NCBI GenBank assembly: GCA_016186625.1
Contig: JACPLG010000016.1
Location: forward strand, 1 to 38,649
Direction of reading: 5' to 3'
Length of the DNA stretch: 38,649 nt
Source: Candidatus Levyibacteriota bacterium
Lineage (GTDB): Bacteria > Patescibacteriota > Microgenomatia > Levybacterales > UBA12049
A program made the position numbers and the translations under genes. The notes under the pieces were generated by a model that saw only the letters and a program-made list of their open reading frames with translations, was not told where the DNA came from and did not search any database. Within the stretch, counting starts at the first letter, position 1; the number at the start of each line of letters is the position of its first letter. Of this stretch, positions 20,312 to 28,032 are shown piece by piece.

Positions 20312-20896
20312 CTAGATTCCGAAATATTTTTTATAAACATCTTCGTTTTCTATTTCTTTGACTTTGAGTAGTAGAACCTCGTTTCCCACATCAAACATCT
20401 CACGTAGATATTCTATCTCATTGTCACAAACAAAAGGTGTTAAATAAACACTCTCTTGTAGTCTTAAAAGCTGAAGTTTTTCCAACATATTTCTAAAATT
20501 ATCTCTTTGATATTTTTTAAGATTAGCAACGTCATAAATTATAACCCTCCATTTTCCATCAGTTTTTCTCTTAATCTCCATGCCTTCCAAATTATATTTT
20601 AAAATCTTTTGTCTTCCTTTTTTCGTAATTTTCACTTCTTCGCCAACAATTTCAACAACTTTCTGTGCTTGTAATCTTTTGATAAGTTTTCTTAAGTTAT
20701 AAATGTTATATTTTCCCCATTCTTTTTCATCTCTTTTTCTTTTTTCATTAAGTATGGGCTTTAAAATGATAGGCAATCCTGGCATAATTAGACTTCCTGC
20801 CAAAAATGCTCCCGCGCCTAAAAGAATTAGAACATCTTTTACTTTTGGATTAATTGGTTCTTTTTTCCTATTTCTCGAATCTTCTGTGGTAAGCAT
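20312..20896 (-). CDS. PaaX-like/Cas2-fold-tailed regulator-like protein
   Basis: C-terminus KWRVIIYDVANLKKYQRDNFRNMLEKLQLLRLQESVYLTPFVCDNEIEYLREMFDVG; N-terminal hydrophobic segment and winged-helix-like middle. The track starts at 20947; MLTTEDSRN (20896) is a likely start. Confidence 0.65.
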   Translation of the reverse strand: MLTTEDSRNRKKEPINPKVKDVLILLGAGAFLAGSLIMPGLPIILKPILNEKRKRDEKEWGKYNIYNLRKLIKRLQAQKVVEIVGEEVKITKKGRQKILKYNLEGMEIKRKTDGKWRVIIYDVANLKKYQRDNFRNMLEKLQLLRLQESVYLTPFVCDNEIEYLREMFDVGNEVLLLKVKEIENEDVYKKYFGI

Positions 20897-20914
20897 ACAT
20901 AAATATAGCTTAGC

Positions 20915-20942
20915 ACATTTTTCCGCTCGAGTTGAAATTTGT
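20915..20942. repeat. 28-bp direct repeat, copy 2 (upstream of PaaX-like gene)
   Basis: Identical to 20283-20310. Confidence 0.95.
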
Positions 20943-20980
20943 TCCAAGAAGTTAATAATGTTGGCTATGTTTGAAGTAAG

Positions 20981-21001
20981 GAGAATATAGACTTTTTAAG
21001 A
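20981..21001 (+). repeat. agaatatagact repeat, copy 1
   Basis: gagaatatagactttttaaga; identical to 21514-21534; a diverged copy lies at 22358-22391. Confidence 0.85.
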
Positions 21002-21017
21002 ATAAATATCAAGAGTC

Positions 21018-21046
21018 TTTACATAAGTAGGTAACAGGCATATAAT
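21018..21046 (+). promoter_or_regulatory. Promoter, probably leaderless, for 21055 CDS
   Basis: TTTACA (21018-21023), 17-nt spacer, TATAAT (21041-21046), 8 nt, ATG (21055). Confidence 0.65.
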
Positions 21047-21054
21047 GCCACATT

Positions 21055-21450
21055 ATGGAATCTGAGTTTTCAAGGTTAATGAGATACACAGAAGAACCCA
21101 GCGGAAATCCTACATACTCTTATGTCCAGACTGATGTTACGCTTCAAACAGTAAGCTCCCTTAAAGAGGAAGCTGTTAAATCAAGGGATACCGATGAGGC
21201 AGGAGATTTTCGTGTTACCCTTCTTGAAACTATGGCAGATGCGTTTCAGGCAGGTAAGCGTGTAAGATTTGTACCTGTAGTCTTAAAAGAGCAAGGAGTA
21301 ATGCCACTCGTTGTTATTTCAATAATGCCATTAAGAATTGGCGACAAACCAGAAGCAAGCCTCACAGTTATGGACACCGAAGCAATCAATTTACTTGAAG
21401 TAATTTTCCCTACATTTAATGGTCAAATAACAGAATCCGCTGCAAGATAA
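21055..21450 (+). CDS. Hypothetical protein
   Basis: 131-aa ORF with a well-placed promoter; no family recognised. Confidence 0.6.
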   Translation: MESEFSRLMRYTEEPSGNPTYSYVQTDVTLQTVSSLKEEAVKSRDTDEAGDFRVTLLETMADAFQAGKRVRFVPVVLKEQGVMPLVVISIMPLRIGDKPEASLTVMDTEAINLLEVIFPTFNGQITESAAR

Positions 21451-21513
21451 GAATACCAACTGATATTGGGTGGACATTTAAGAAGAGGTAATTGGTTAGT
21501 TTTTTCTCCAGCG

Positions 21514-21534
21514 AGAATATAGACTTTTTAAGAT
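21514..21534 (+). repeat. agaatatagact repeat, copy 2
   Basis: Identical 21 bp to 20981-21001. Confidence 0.85.
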
Positions 21535-21553
21535 TAGAGGTCAGGGGAAATTG

Positions 21554-21982
21554 CTAGCTATAAAATAATTTAACGTATCTCTTATTTTCATTAAATTCGA
21601 TTTTCTCAAATTTATCCATAAATCCAAACCTTCCTAAGAGCGGAATCGTATTCTCATATGCAAAATCTGCTTCTGTCGTTATTTTATATGAACCCACGAA
21701 AAATGTTATTTTATGGGTGTAAGTAGCGATTGGTACATTATCAATTCCCGCTGTTTTTCCTTCCTTTCCTTTTTTAACATTTAGTCCTAATGCCTCTCCC
21801 CAAACCCCTGGCAACAATATTCGATCAGCTCCGGTGTCAAAAAGACAATCTAGGGGGTTCATAACCTTTCTATTTTTTGTTAAAAACCTGATGGGAATTT
21901 TCGGGCGAAGTACTTCTACCTTCTCACCTGTCAAATAATCTGTTGCTACCTCAGGAACAAAATAAAATGTAATATCTTTCAT
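21554..21982 (-). CDS. Retropepsin-like aspartic protease-fold protein
   Basis: LDCLFDTGADRILLPGVWGEALGL (DTGA motif); distal IPLLGRFGFMDKF. Confidence 0.7.
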   Translation of the reverse strand: MKDITFYFVPEVATDYLTGEKVEVLRPKIPIRFLTKNRKVMNPLDCLFDTGADRILLPGVWGEALGLNVKKGKEGKTAGIDNVPIATYTHKITFFVGSYKITTEADFAYENTIPLLGRFGFMDKFEKIEFNENKRYVKLFYS

Positions 21983-22156
21983 TTACGGGGAAACAGTAAT
22001 ATCTGATCGGGGAATAAAAGAAACTATCAGCTCTTTATCTGTTTTGATTTTTTTCAATAAACCATCCAATGACTTAGACTTATTAACAATATGCTTCCTG
22101 TCTTTTGAATATGCAACCCACATATTTTCGTAACTAATGAGATCTTTTAGATTCAT
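21983..22156 (-). CDS. Small DUF5678-like protein paired with the retropepsin-like gene
   Basis: MNLKDLISYENMWVAYSKDRKHIVNKSKSLDGLLKKIKTDKELIVSFIPRSD; its stop codon abuts the next ATG (TAAATG). Promoter TATAAT at 22168-22163 (-), 6 nt from ATG. Confidence 0.55.
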   Translation of the reverse strand: MNLKDLISYENMWVAYSKDRKHIVNKSKSLDGLLKKIKTDKELIVSFIPRSDITVSP

Positions 22157-22249
22157 ATACATATTATACACATTACAATCAAGAATTAAAACAGATACTT
22201 CCTATGTAGAGTTTTATTAATTATAAATACTATCTTGAGAGTTGAAAGT

Positions 22250-22307
22250 CTAATTCTTCTGTCTCAGAAATGCGGGGATTCCTTAGTCAAGACTTAATTT
22301 TAGCTTC
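22250..22307 (-). repeat. Detached ftsZ 3'-end copy A (putative att scar)
   Basis: Minus-strand translation ...[10 protein letters not shown]-stop; 25/27 nt identical to the ftsZ 3' end at 30049-30075. Confidence 0.75.
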
Positions 22308-22434
22308 GATTCTCTACAAGCAACCTTAGTCTTAAGAAATCTTTTTTAAGTCTTGATTAGAATATAGACTGTTTGAGGAATAATTTCAAGTATTATCGAT
22401 ATAGGCTGTGTCGCTTTACGATATAATAACAGCT

Positions 22435-23094
22435 ATGAAAACAGTTCCTATTTGTATCTTTTGCGGAAGCCCAGCAGACACAAGAGAACATATTCCAGCA
22501 AAGCAGTTTTTCAAAGGAACTCCTGATATGAACCTTATTACTGTGCCATCGTGCAAAAATTGCAATAAAGGATTCCAAAAAGATGAAGATTTTTTCAGAC
22601 AATTCAATGCAGGCTTCTTAATGGACAGGTCGGAGAGGGCAAAGGAGTTAATGGAGAATCAGATTACAAGGTCAATTAAAAGAAAACCGGCGCTAGCTCA
22701 TCAAATGTTTAGTCAAATGCATTTAGTTGATGCTTATACCAAGTCTAAGAAAGTTTATATTGGTAAGGCAACGGCATATCATATTACTGCTTCTGACACA
22801 AAAAGAATTAATAGAATAGTCAGAAAGATTATAGAAGGTTTATTCTTCCACGAGTTTAAGCAGATTCTACCTAAAGATTGGGTCGTAAGAATTGTTTGGG
22901 TAAATCCCAAAGTAGAAAAAGAGCTTGGTTTAATTGAATTAGCTAAAACTTTAAAATGGAGAGTAATTAAAGAAGATACATTCGCATATGGAGTTGATTT
23001 TGTTCCGGAAACACATCAATCAATTTGGCTGATTGATTTTTTTAAGGTTTCACTTTTTTATCTGTTGGTGTTGGATAGAAAAACTGCTAAATAA
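22435..23094 (+). CDS. HNH-like / zinc-ribbon putative nuclease
   Basis: CIFCGSPADTREHIPAKQFF...CKNCNKGFQKDEDFFRQ (CxxC...EHI...CxxCN). Start at 22435 with TATAAT 7 nt upstream. Confidence 0.55.
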   Translation: MKTVPICIFCGSPADTREHIPAKQFFKGTPDMNLITVPSCKNCNKGFQKDEDFFRQFNAGFLMDRSERAKELMENQITRSIKRKPALAHQMFSQMHLVDAYTKSKKVYIGKATAYHITASDTKRINRIVRKIIEGLFFHEFKQILPKDWVVRIVWVNPKVEKELGLIELAKTLKWRVIKEDTFAYGVDFVPETHQSIWLIDFFKVSLFYLLVLDRKTAK

Positions 23095-23139
23095 TGTCGT
23101 AATTTAATCTGGAATGTTAATTTTTAAGAAGTCTAGCTA

Positions 23140-23826
23140 TCAATTGACTTCTATTCCTAAAGAACCGACATCTTTTATTAATTTTTGGGGAATTGGTGAC
23201 AAAGACCGTATTTCTTTTTCATACCCCCTTATTATTTCTTCGCCGTCTTTTAAAATCTGATCTAGAGATGGTATTGAACCAACTCCTAATCCAGCTTTTT
23301 CATAATCCGGTAATTTTTCTTTATCTTTCTTTTCATTTAATTCAAAATAAGTCTTAAAGTTATTTGAATTGAATAATCCCCAAACTAGACTTTCAAAGAA
23401 ATATACCTCTAAAGCCTCTCGCATCTCACTGCTTTTTAGGTCTTTTGAGCTTATCACATCTTTTTCCAAAGCTTTTAAATTTATCGGATCTATGTCTTTA
23501 GAAAATTTAGAAGGCTTAACAATATCTCTTGGGTTCTTATTGCCTCTCTCATTCCATAAAGGCTTTGAATCACTTACGACTTTAACTATATCGAATGATT
23601 CCTTGCTATCCCAATCGTTACCCCGAAACATAGTGGCGATTATTTCCAAAGCTAATTTAGGACGACAAGCACCAATACTTGCAGACCAATCAATCATTTG
23701 GTCAATAGTAGAATCTAAGACAAAGCTACTAACTACGGCCTCCGAATTAAGTAAGCCACGCCTTCTTGGCCAATTCATCTGGCGTAAAAGTCCCACAACA
23801 TAATAAAAACCAAAAATAGATGACAT
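23140..23826 (-). CDS. Hypothetical protein
   Basis: 228-aa ORF; no family recognised. Confidence 0.55.
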   Translation of the reverse strand: MSSIFGFYYVVGLLRQMNWPRRRGLLNSEAVVSSFVLDSTIDQMIDWSASIGACRPKLALEIIATMFRGNDWDSKESFDIVKVVSDSKPLWNERGNKNPRDIVKPSKFSKDIDPINLKALEKDVISSKDLKSSEMREALEVYFFESLVWGLFNSNNFKTYFELNEKKDKEKLPDYEKAGLGVGSIPSLDQILKDGEEIIRGYEKEIRSLSPIPQKLIKDVGSLGIEVN

Positions 23827-23897
23827 AGTTAATTCGAATCTACAAAGTTTAAATTATTATACTTCAAAAAATACTAAAAACACCAGTAAGGGGATAA

Positions 23898-24374
23898 TTA
23901 TTTATCGCTTTCTAATTCTTCTATTCGCGACCTACTTAGCTTCCAAATCTTTTTATCTATCAGATAACCTGCTTCGGCCTGCGTTTGCTGATAATTTTTA
24001 AGTCCAGAGATAATGGCATCTATTATTTCCTTATTACCGAAACGAACGAGGAAATCTCTAGTTGCTTCTTCGTCATTTGTATAAGAAATAAGTTCCATCT
24101 CTGTCCCTTCTAGAAGTTTAACTTTATCATGCATCTCTTGTTCATAATAATAGGCCTCCATTTTATTAAGCGCTCCTTGAATTATGGCAATTGGATATGG
24201 CAATAATGATTCAGGTATATCTATACCAAAAAGAATCCTAACTCCACCGAAATATTCAAGATGAGCACCCCAAACTTGAACGATATTTTTAGCTTCTTCT
24301 AGGGTTAGTTTTTCGGATATATGTTTTGAACGCAAACTATCCAGCTTTTCTGCCCTTTTCATCAAATCACTCAT
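23898..24374 (-). CDS. Hypothetical protein
   Basis: 158-aa ORF; promoter TTGACT-17-TATAAG-6-ATG on the minus strand. Confidence 0.6.
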   Translation of the reverse strand: MSDLMKRAEKLDSLRSKHISEKLTLEEAKNIVQVWGAHLEYFGGVRILFGIDIPESLLPYPIAIIQGALNKMEAYYYEQEMHDKVKLLEGTEMELISYTNDEEATRDFLVRFGNKEIIDAIISGLKNYQQTQAEAGYLIDKKIWKLSRSRIEELESDK

Positions 24375-24380
24375 ATCCCT

Positions 24381-24409
24381 CTTATATCGTATTTAATATT
24401 CAAAGTCAA
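24381..24409 (-). promoter_or_regulatory. Promoter for 23898-24374 gene
   Basis: Minus strand TTGACT (24409-24404), 17 nt, TATAAG (24386-24381), 6 nt, ATG. Confidence 0.6.
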
Positions 24410-24517
24410 AGCGATTACTATGTCGCACAATAGTAATATTGCGACGCGGTTTTGAGGCTGATTTATAATTCCCCCCTAGAGCTTTGAGGCTATGTTGAAA
24501 ACTATAAGATTTCATAA

Positions 24518-25141
24518 TTAGTTCTTTTTCTCAGCTTTTTCCCAAAACCATTTCCTACCCTTTACCCTTGAATCAAAGATATGTTGGCCGTCCCATTTAG
24601 CGTATATTGTTATCTCCAAAGAGTCTCCACTTTCCTGAAAGATTTTTAAATTTATTTTAGAATCGCCTTCCTCTAAAAAACAGAAGTCTTTAATCTCTTG
24701 GGCATAGCGTGAACCAAATCTCAAGAAAAATTGAAGATTTGTTATGTCTTTTCCCCTGTTTATGTGTTCGAAAAGATCCAAATACACCGTTTGATTAGGA
24801 AGTATTTCTCTACTTTCTGTATCAAGATGTGTCCAGCGTAAAGGAATAGGAAGAAAGTTTTTTCTAACCTTATTTCCATCATCAAACACTTCTACAATAT
24901 CTACTTGGACTTTCTTTGCTGTATCATTCCCGGAGTTCTTTATTACCAATCTCCATAAATCAAGAGATGGATTCTGGTTATTCTGTATAAGATCAACTAT
25001 TTCAATTTTAGGCTTATACCCAAGTCGCTTAAGTCCTCTCCCCCAAATAGCGATAACCAGTGCGGTCAGCGAAGCAATAATTGTGCCAATTAAAGCTCCG
25101 TATCTTACAAGAAAATCTGTAATGTTGGAAACAATATCCAT
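24518..25141 (-). CDS. Hypothetical single-TM membrane protein
   Basis: TM near N-terminus (YGALIGTIIASLTALVIAIWG) and a beta-rich soluble region; extended -10 TGCTATAAT 8 nt upstream of ATG. Confidence 0.6.
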   Translation of the reverse strand: MDIVSNITDFLVRYGALIGTIIASLTALVIAIWGRGLKRLGYKPKIEIVDLIQNNQNPSLDLWRLVIKNSGNDTAKKVQVDIVEVFDDGNKVRKNFLPIPLRWTHLDTESREILPNQTVYLDLFEHINRGKDITNLQFFLRFGSRYAQEIKDFCFLEEGDSKINLKIFQESGDSLEITIYAKWDGQHIFDSRVKGRKWFWEKAEKKN

Positions 25142-25421
25142 ATCTTACAATTATAGCAAAGGAGGATTCCAAAATTTACACGGTGGGGACTAGCACTTCT
25201 AATTGTGTAAAACACACAGGAGGTATTAGTGATTGCCCGCATATACCTTTGTGAATATATTACTGAAACACAACTGCAATGTTAGTCCAATGTAAATGCA
25301 ATAAGTAAAACGCAACTTAAATACAAGTTAAACATAACTATAGCATAACTATAATATGACTATAATATGAATTTTTTAATAAAAGGGGGTATTCCTTATA
25401 CATATTAAATTAAAATTTCAA

Positions 25422-25961
25422 TTAAAGTGCGTGTTCTTTGTCTAGGAGAAATCTCTTATAAACTTCATTGAGGTCTTTCACTTTATCCGGATCAAAGTAT
25501 TCTTTTGAGTTAAAACCTATTAAGCAGGTTTTACCATCTGGATTGTCCCCTACCCAAGCATAAAAGATTCTATCCGGTTTATCCTGAAATATAATTTGAA
25601 TATCTTTTCCGTTTTCTTGATTATCGTCAATAGTGGCAACTATAAACTTGCTTTTATAATAATCTCTGCTAAATGCATCAAGACCAGTTATTATCCCTTC
25701 TCTGCGATCTTCTTTAACAGCTCCTTGTAAGATACAAACTTGTGAACCGTCATTCGCTAGATAAGCATTAAAAGCTTTTCGAAGAAAAATAACAGAAGGG
25801 TTTTTATAAACTTGATAATATCCTTCAAGTTCTTTCTGATTGACAGAAACTTCTTGAGTTGTCTGTGGACTTGATTTACTTATTTGGGAGTATCCAATTG
25901 CAACAGCAACGATAATTAAAATAGCAATAAGTGGTAAATACGATTTATGAAATAGCTTCAT
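25422..25961 (-). CDS. Hypothetical membrane-anchored/exported protein
   Basis: MKLFHKSYLPLIAILIIVAVAIGYSQ TM/signal anchor; the track starts at 26018, 25961 is a plausible start. Confidence 0.55.
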   Translation of the reverse strand: MKLFHKSYLPLIAILIIVAVAIGYSQISKSSPQTTQEVSVNQKELEGYYQVYKNPSVIFLRKAFNAYLANDGSQVCILQGAVKEDRREGIITGLDAFSRDYYKSKFIVATIDDNQENGKDIQIIFQDKPDRIFYAWVGDNPDGKTCLIGFNSKEYFDPDKVKDLNEVYKRFLLDKEHAL

Positions 25962-25962
25962 T

Positions 25963-26298
25963 TCAATCTTTATTTTTTTGTATTTTGGGAAATAAAAATC
26001 TATAAAGCCCGAATCCAACCATATAGACAGTCAATACTATGATAGCAATTCTTGGTGATTCTTCTTCTATTTTACGCCAAAATAGCCACTTCTGCTTCTC
26101 TTTCTCATAGCAAGATACATATTGGTAATTATTCAAATCTTTTGATTTGCAATATTCTATTTTACTCGCATAGTTATCAAATACCGGTGATGAATATAAT
26201 TTCGAAATTAAGACTATCAAGGCAACAATAATGCTAGACGAAATTGCAATTACCTGAATCAGTTTTAGAAATCTCTCTCTACTAAAAGTCCTGTTCAT
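25963..26298 (-). CDS. Hypothetical two-TM membrane protein
   Basis: 111 aa with hydrophobic segments near both ends. Confidence 0.5.
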   Translation of the reverse strand: MNRTFSRERFLKLIQVIAISSSIIVALIVLISKLYSSPVFDNYASKIEYCKSKDLNNYQYVSCYEKEKQKWLFWRKIEEESPRIAIIVLTVYMVGFGLYRFLFPKIQKNKD

Positions 26299-26413
26299 AG
26301 TTCTAGTTGAATCTTACCTGTCAGTTAATATAAAAGTCAATAGTTTTTAGCCTTTAAATCTTTCCTTCTGCGTTATGTTTTAAGACCATCTCTTTTGTTA
26401 AGGTTGAAGCAAT

Positions 26414-26638
26414 ATGGCAGAAGTAAGAATAACCCAAAAAGATATACAGCTTGGAAAAAGAATAAGACGATTCAGAAAAAAGGTAGATTTAACACAAGAA
26501 GAACTAGCAGAGAAAGTCCGGGTAAGCACAACACACATTGGTCTGGTAGAAACAGGAAAGAGAAGATTAAGCCTAAAGACGCTTCAAAAAATTGCTTCAG
26601 CACTTGGCGTAAAAGTTAAAGATTTACTCCCCTTTTAA
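26414..26638 (+). CDS. Xre-family HTH regulator
   Basis: LGKRIRRFRKKVDLTQEELAEKVRVSTTHIGLVETGKRRLSLKTLQKIASALGVKVKDLL. Confidence 0.9.
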   Translation: MAEVRITQKDIQLGKRIRRFRKKVDLTQEELAEKVRVSTTHIGLVETGKRRLSLKTLQKIASALGVKVKDLLPF

Positions 26639-26674
26639 AAGTCGCGATCTTTTTCAGAATGTTATAATCACTTT

Positions 26675-27334
26675 GTGACGAAGAAGGGCTTTCAAACTGA
26701 ATTTAAAAATGTTCTTCTAGTTATTGAAAGAGAAGATGTAAAAAAGGCTGTAAAAGGATTGAGGATAAAATGGAAAATTCCAGATAATGGCTTCACAGAT
26801 ATTGATGACTACAATAAATGGATCAATGATTTAACAGAACAATTATTATCCAACTCCGAAAACGGTAGTCCTTCACGATATTCTCTTTTTCTTGATGACA
26901 TTAACACATTGTGTAGGAATCTAAAGATTCCCTCCTATTGGAAAGTTTTTCTAAGAACATATATTCCTACAGGCAAGGTTAAAGAAAAATTAGTCTTAAG
27001 AGTAAAGAGTCTCAATGCTCCTTCCATAAACATTGTCTTGAAAGGTAAAGAAGAAAAGATAAGATTAGAGTTTGGAGCGAATACGAAACTTGCAGACATT
27101 AAAACAATTTGGGGTAAGGTAAAAGAACATCAGAAAATATTACCAGATTATGACACTTCAAGAAAAAGACGAAGGCTTGTAAGGGATATAGAAATCTTCA
27201 AAAAATCACAAGCAGGGAAGAAACCAAAGGAAATCTACGAGGATTTACCTCCTGAAACTCCGGATGATGATTTAAGCCTACAGGCATTAAATAAAGCTTC
27301 TCAAAGAATGAAAAAAATTATAAAAGGACAATAA
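26675..27334 (+). CDS. Hypothetical element-borne protein
   Basis: 219 aa, GTG start; TATAAT at 26663-26668, 6 nt upstream. Confidence 0.55.
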   Translation: MTKKGFQTEFKNVLLVIEREDVKKAVKGLRIKWKIPDNGFTDIDDYNKWINDLTEQLLSNSENGSPSRYSLFLDDINTLCRNLKIPSYWKVFLRTYIPTGKVKEKLVLRVKSLNAPSINIVLKGKEEKIRLEFGANTKLADIKTIWGKVKEHQKILPDYDTSRKRRRLVRDIEIFKKSQAGKKPKEIYEDLPPETPDDDLSLQALNKASQRMKKIIKGQ

Positions 27335-27384
27335 TACTTCACCCCCTAATGTCCTGAACCTTACTTAATCTCTTGCTATTCTAA

Positions 27385-27490
27385 TGCTGATCCCTGAGGA
27401 GGGCTCGCAAATAAAGCGAGGGAGTCAAGTGGTTTGACTTGAAACCAGTCTCCTACGAAAGCCCTTCTTCCGTGGAGGCTGGTTTTTCTA
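27385..27490 (+). ncRNA. Candidate structured leader RNA / attenuator
   Basis: ctcgc-N7-gcgag; then overlapping stems tcaagt/acttga, tggttt/aaacca, and aaaccagtctcc/ggaggctggttt (27442-27453 with 27474-27485) followed by a T-run. Confidence 0.4.
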
Positions 27491-27497
27491 TTAAAGA

Positions 27498-27866
27498 ATG
27501 GAACATATAGAAAAGACAATAAAAGAAAAAAAGATTAACAGTTCTCCGGCTAACAGTAGAAATAAATATCTAAATACTGTTAACAGTAATAACGGTAGAG
27601 TTTTCCCTTATGCAGACGGAGAAGATTCAACTTCTGAAGGTTTAGCCGTTAAATTAGCTGAAGATTTAGATGATATGAAAAGTCTAAGGTATTACCAGAT
27701 TCTTGCCAAAGAAACTAATCATCAAATTCTCCTAGATACACTTTCTTATACGCTTGAAACAGATCGATTAGGAAAAATTAAAACGACAAAAGCAAGGTAT
27801 TTTATGTTTCTTTTAAAGGTAAGAGGAATCAGAACCAAATTCAAAAAAGAACAAAATGAAAAGTAG
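27498..27866 (+). CDS. Hypothetical protein of integrase operon
   Basis: 122-aa ORF overlapping the RHH gene start. Confidence 0.55.
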   Translation: MEHIEKTIKEKKINSSPANSRNKYLNTVNSNNGRVFPYADGEDSTSEGLAVKLAEDLDDMKSLRYYQILAKETNHQILLDTLSYTLETDRLGKIKTTKARYFMFLLKVRGIRTKFKKEQNEK

Positions 27867-28032
27867 AAAAAGCGACAAAAATTTATCAAAACAGATCCGT
27901 ATTGATGGCGGACTGCATAGATTACTCAAAATCAAGGCAAGTGAAGATTCTACAAGCATTAGAAGCCTTCTGGAGGCATTTATCGTGGAGATTCTAAAAG
28001 ACAAAACTGCCGGAAAAGAAATTGATTCTTGA
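27856..28032 (+). CDS. Ribbon-helix-helix DNA-binding protein (58 aa)
   Basis: Not in the ORF track (length cutoff): MKSRKSDKNLSKQIRIDGGLHRLLKIKASEDSTSIRSLLEAFIVEILKDKTAGKEIDS. Confidence 0.7.
   Translation: MKSRKSDKNLSKQIRIDGGLHRLLKIKASEDSTSIRSLLEAFIVEILKDKTAGKEIDS

Noticed and set aside
20312-20947. Cas2 endonuclease, implying a CRISPR locus
   Set aside because: Only the C-terminal segment is Cas2-fold-like, as in PaaX-type regulators. There is no Cas1 and I saw no CRISPR array.
22250-22307. Copy A as a real short gene
   Set aside because: The minus-strand frame has a stop (plus tta at 22283) just upstream of IPAFLRQKN, so it is a remnant, not a CDS.
26395-26619. ORF 26395-26619 (+)
   Set aside because: Out-of-frame overlap with the clear Xre HTH gene at 26414-26638; low-complexity basic translation.
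27394-27400. Hammerhead ribozyme core (ctgagga = CUGANGA)
   Set aside because: No matching GAAA after a stem II and no stem I/III pairing with a UH cleavage site.
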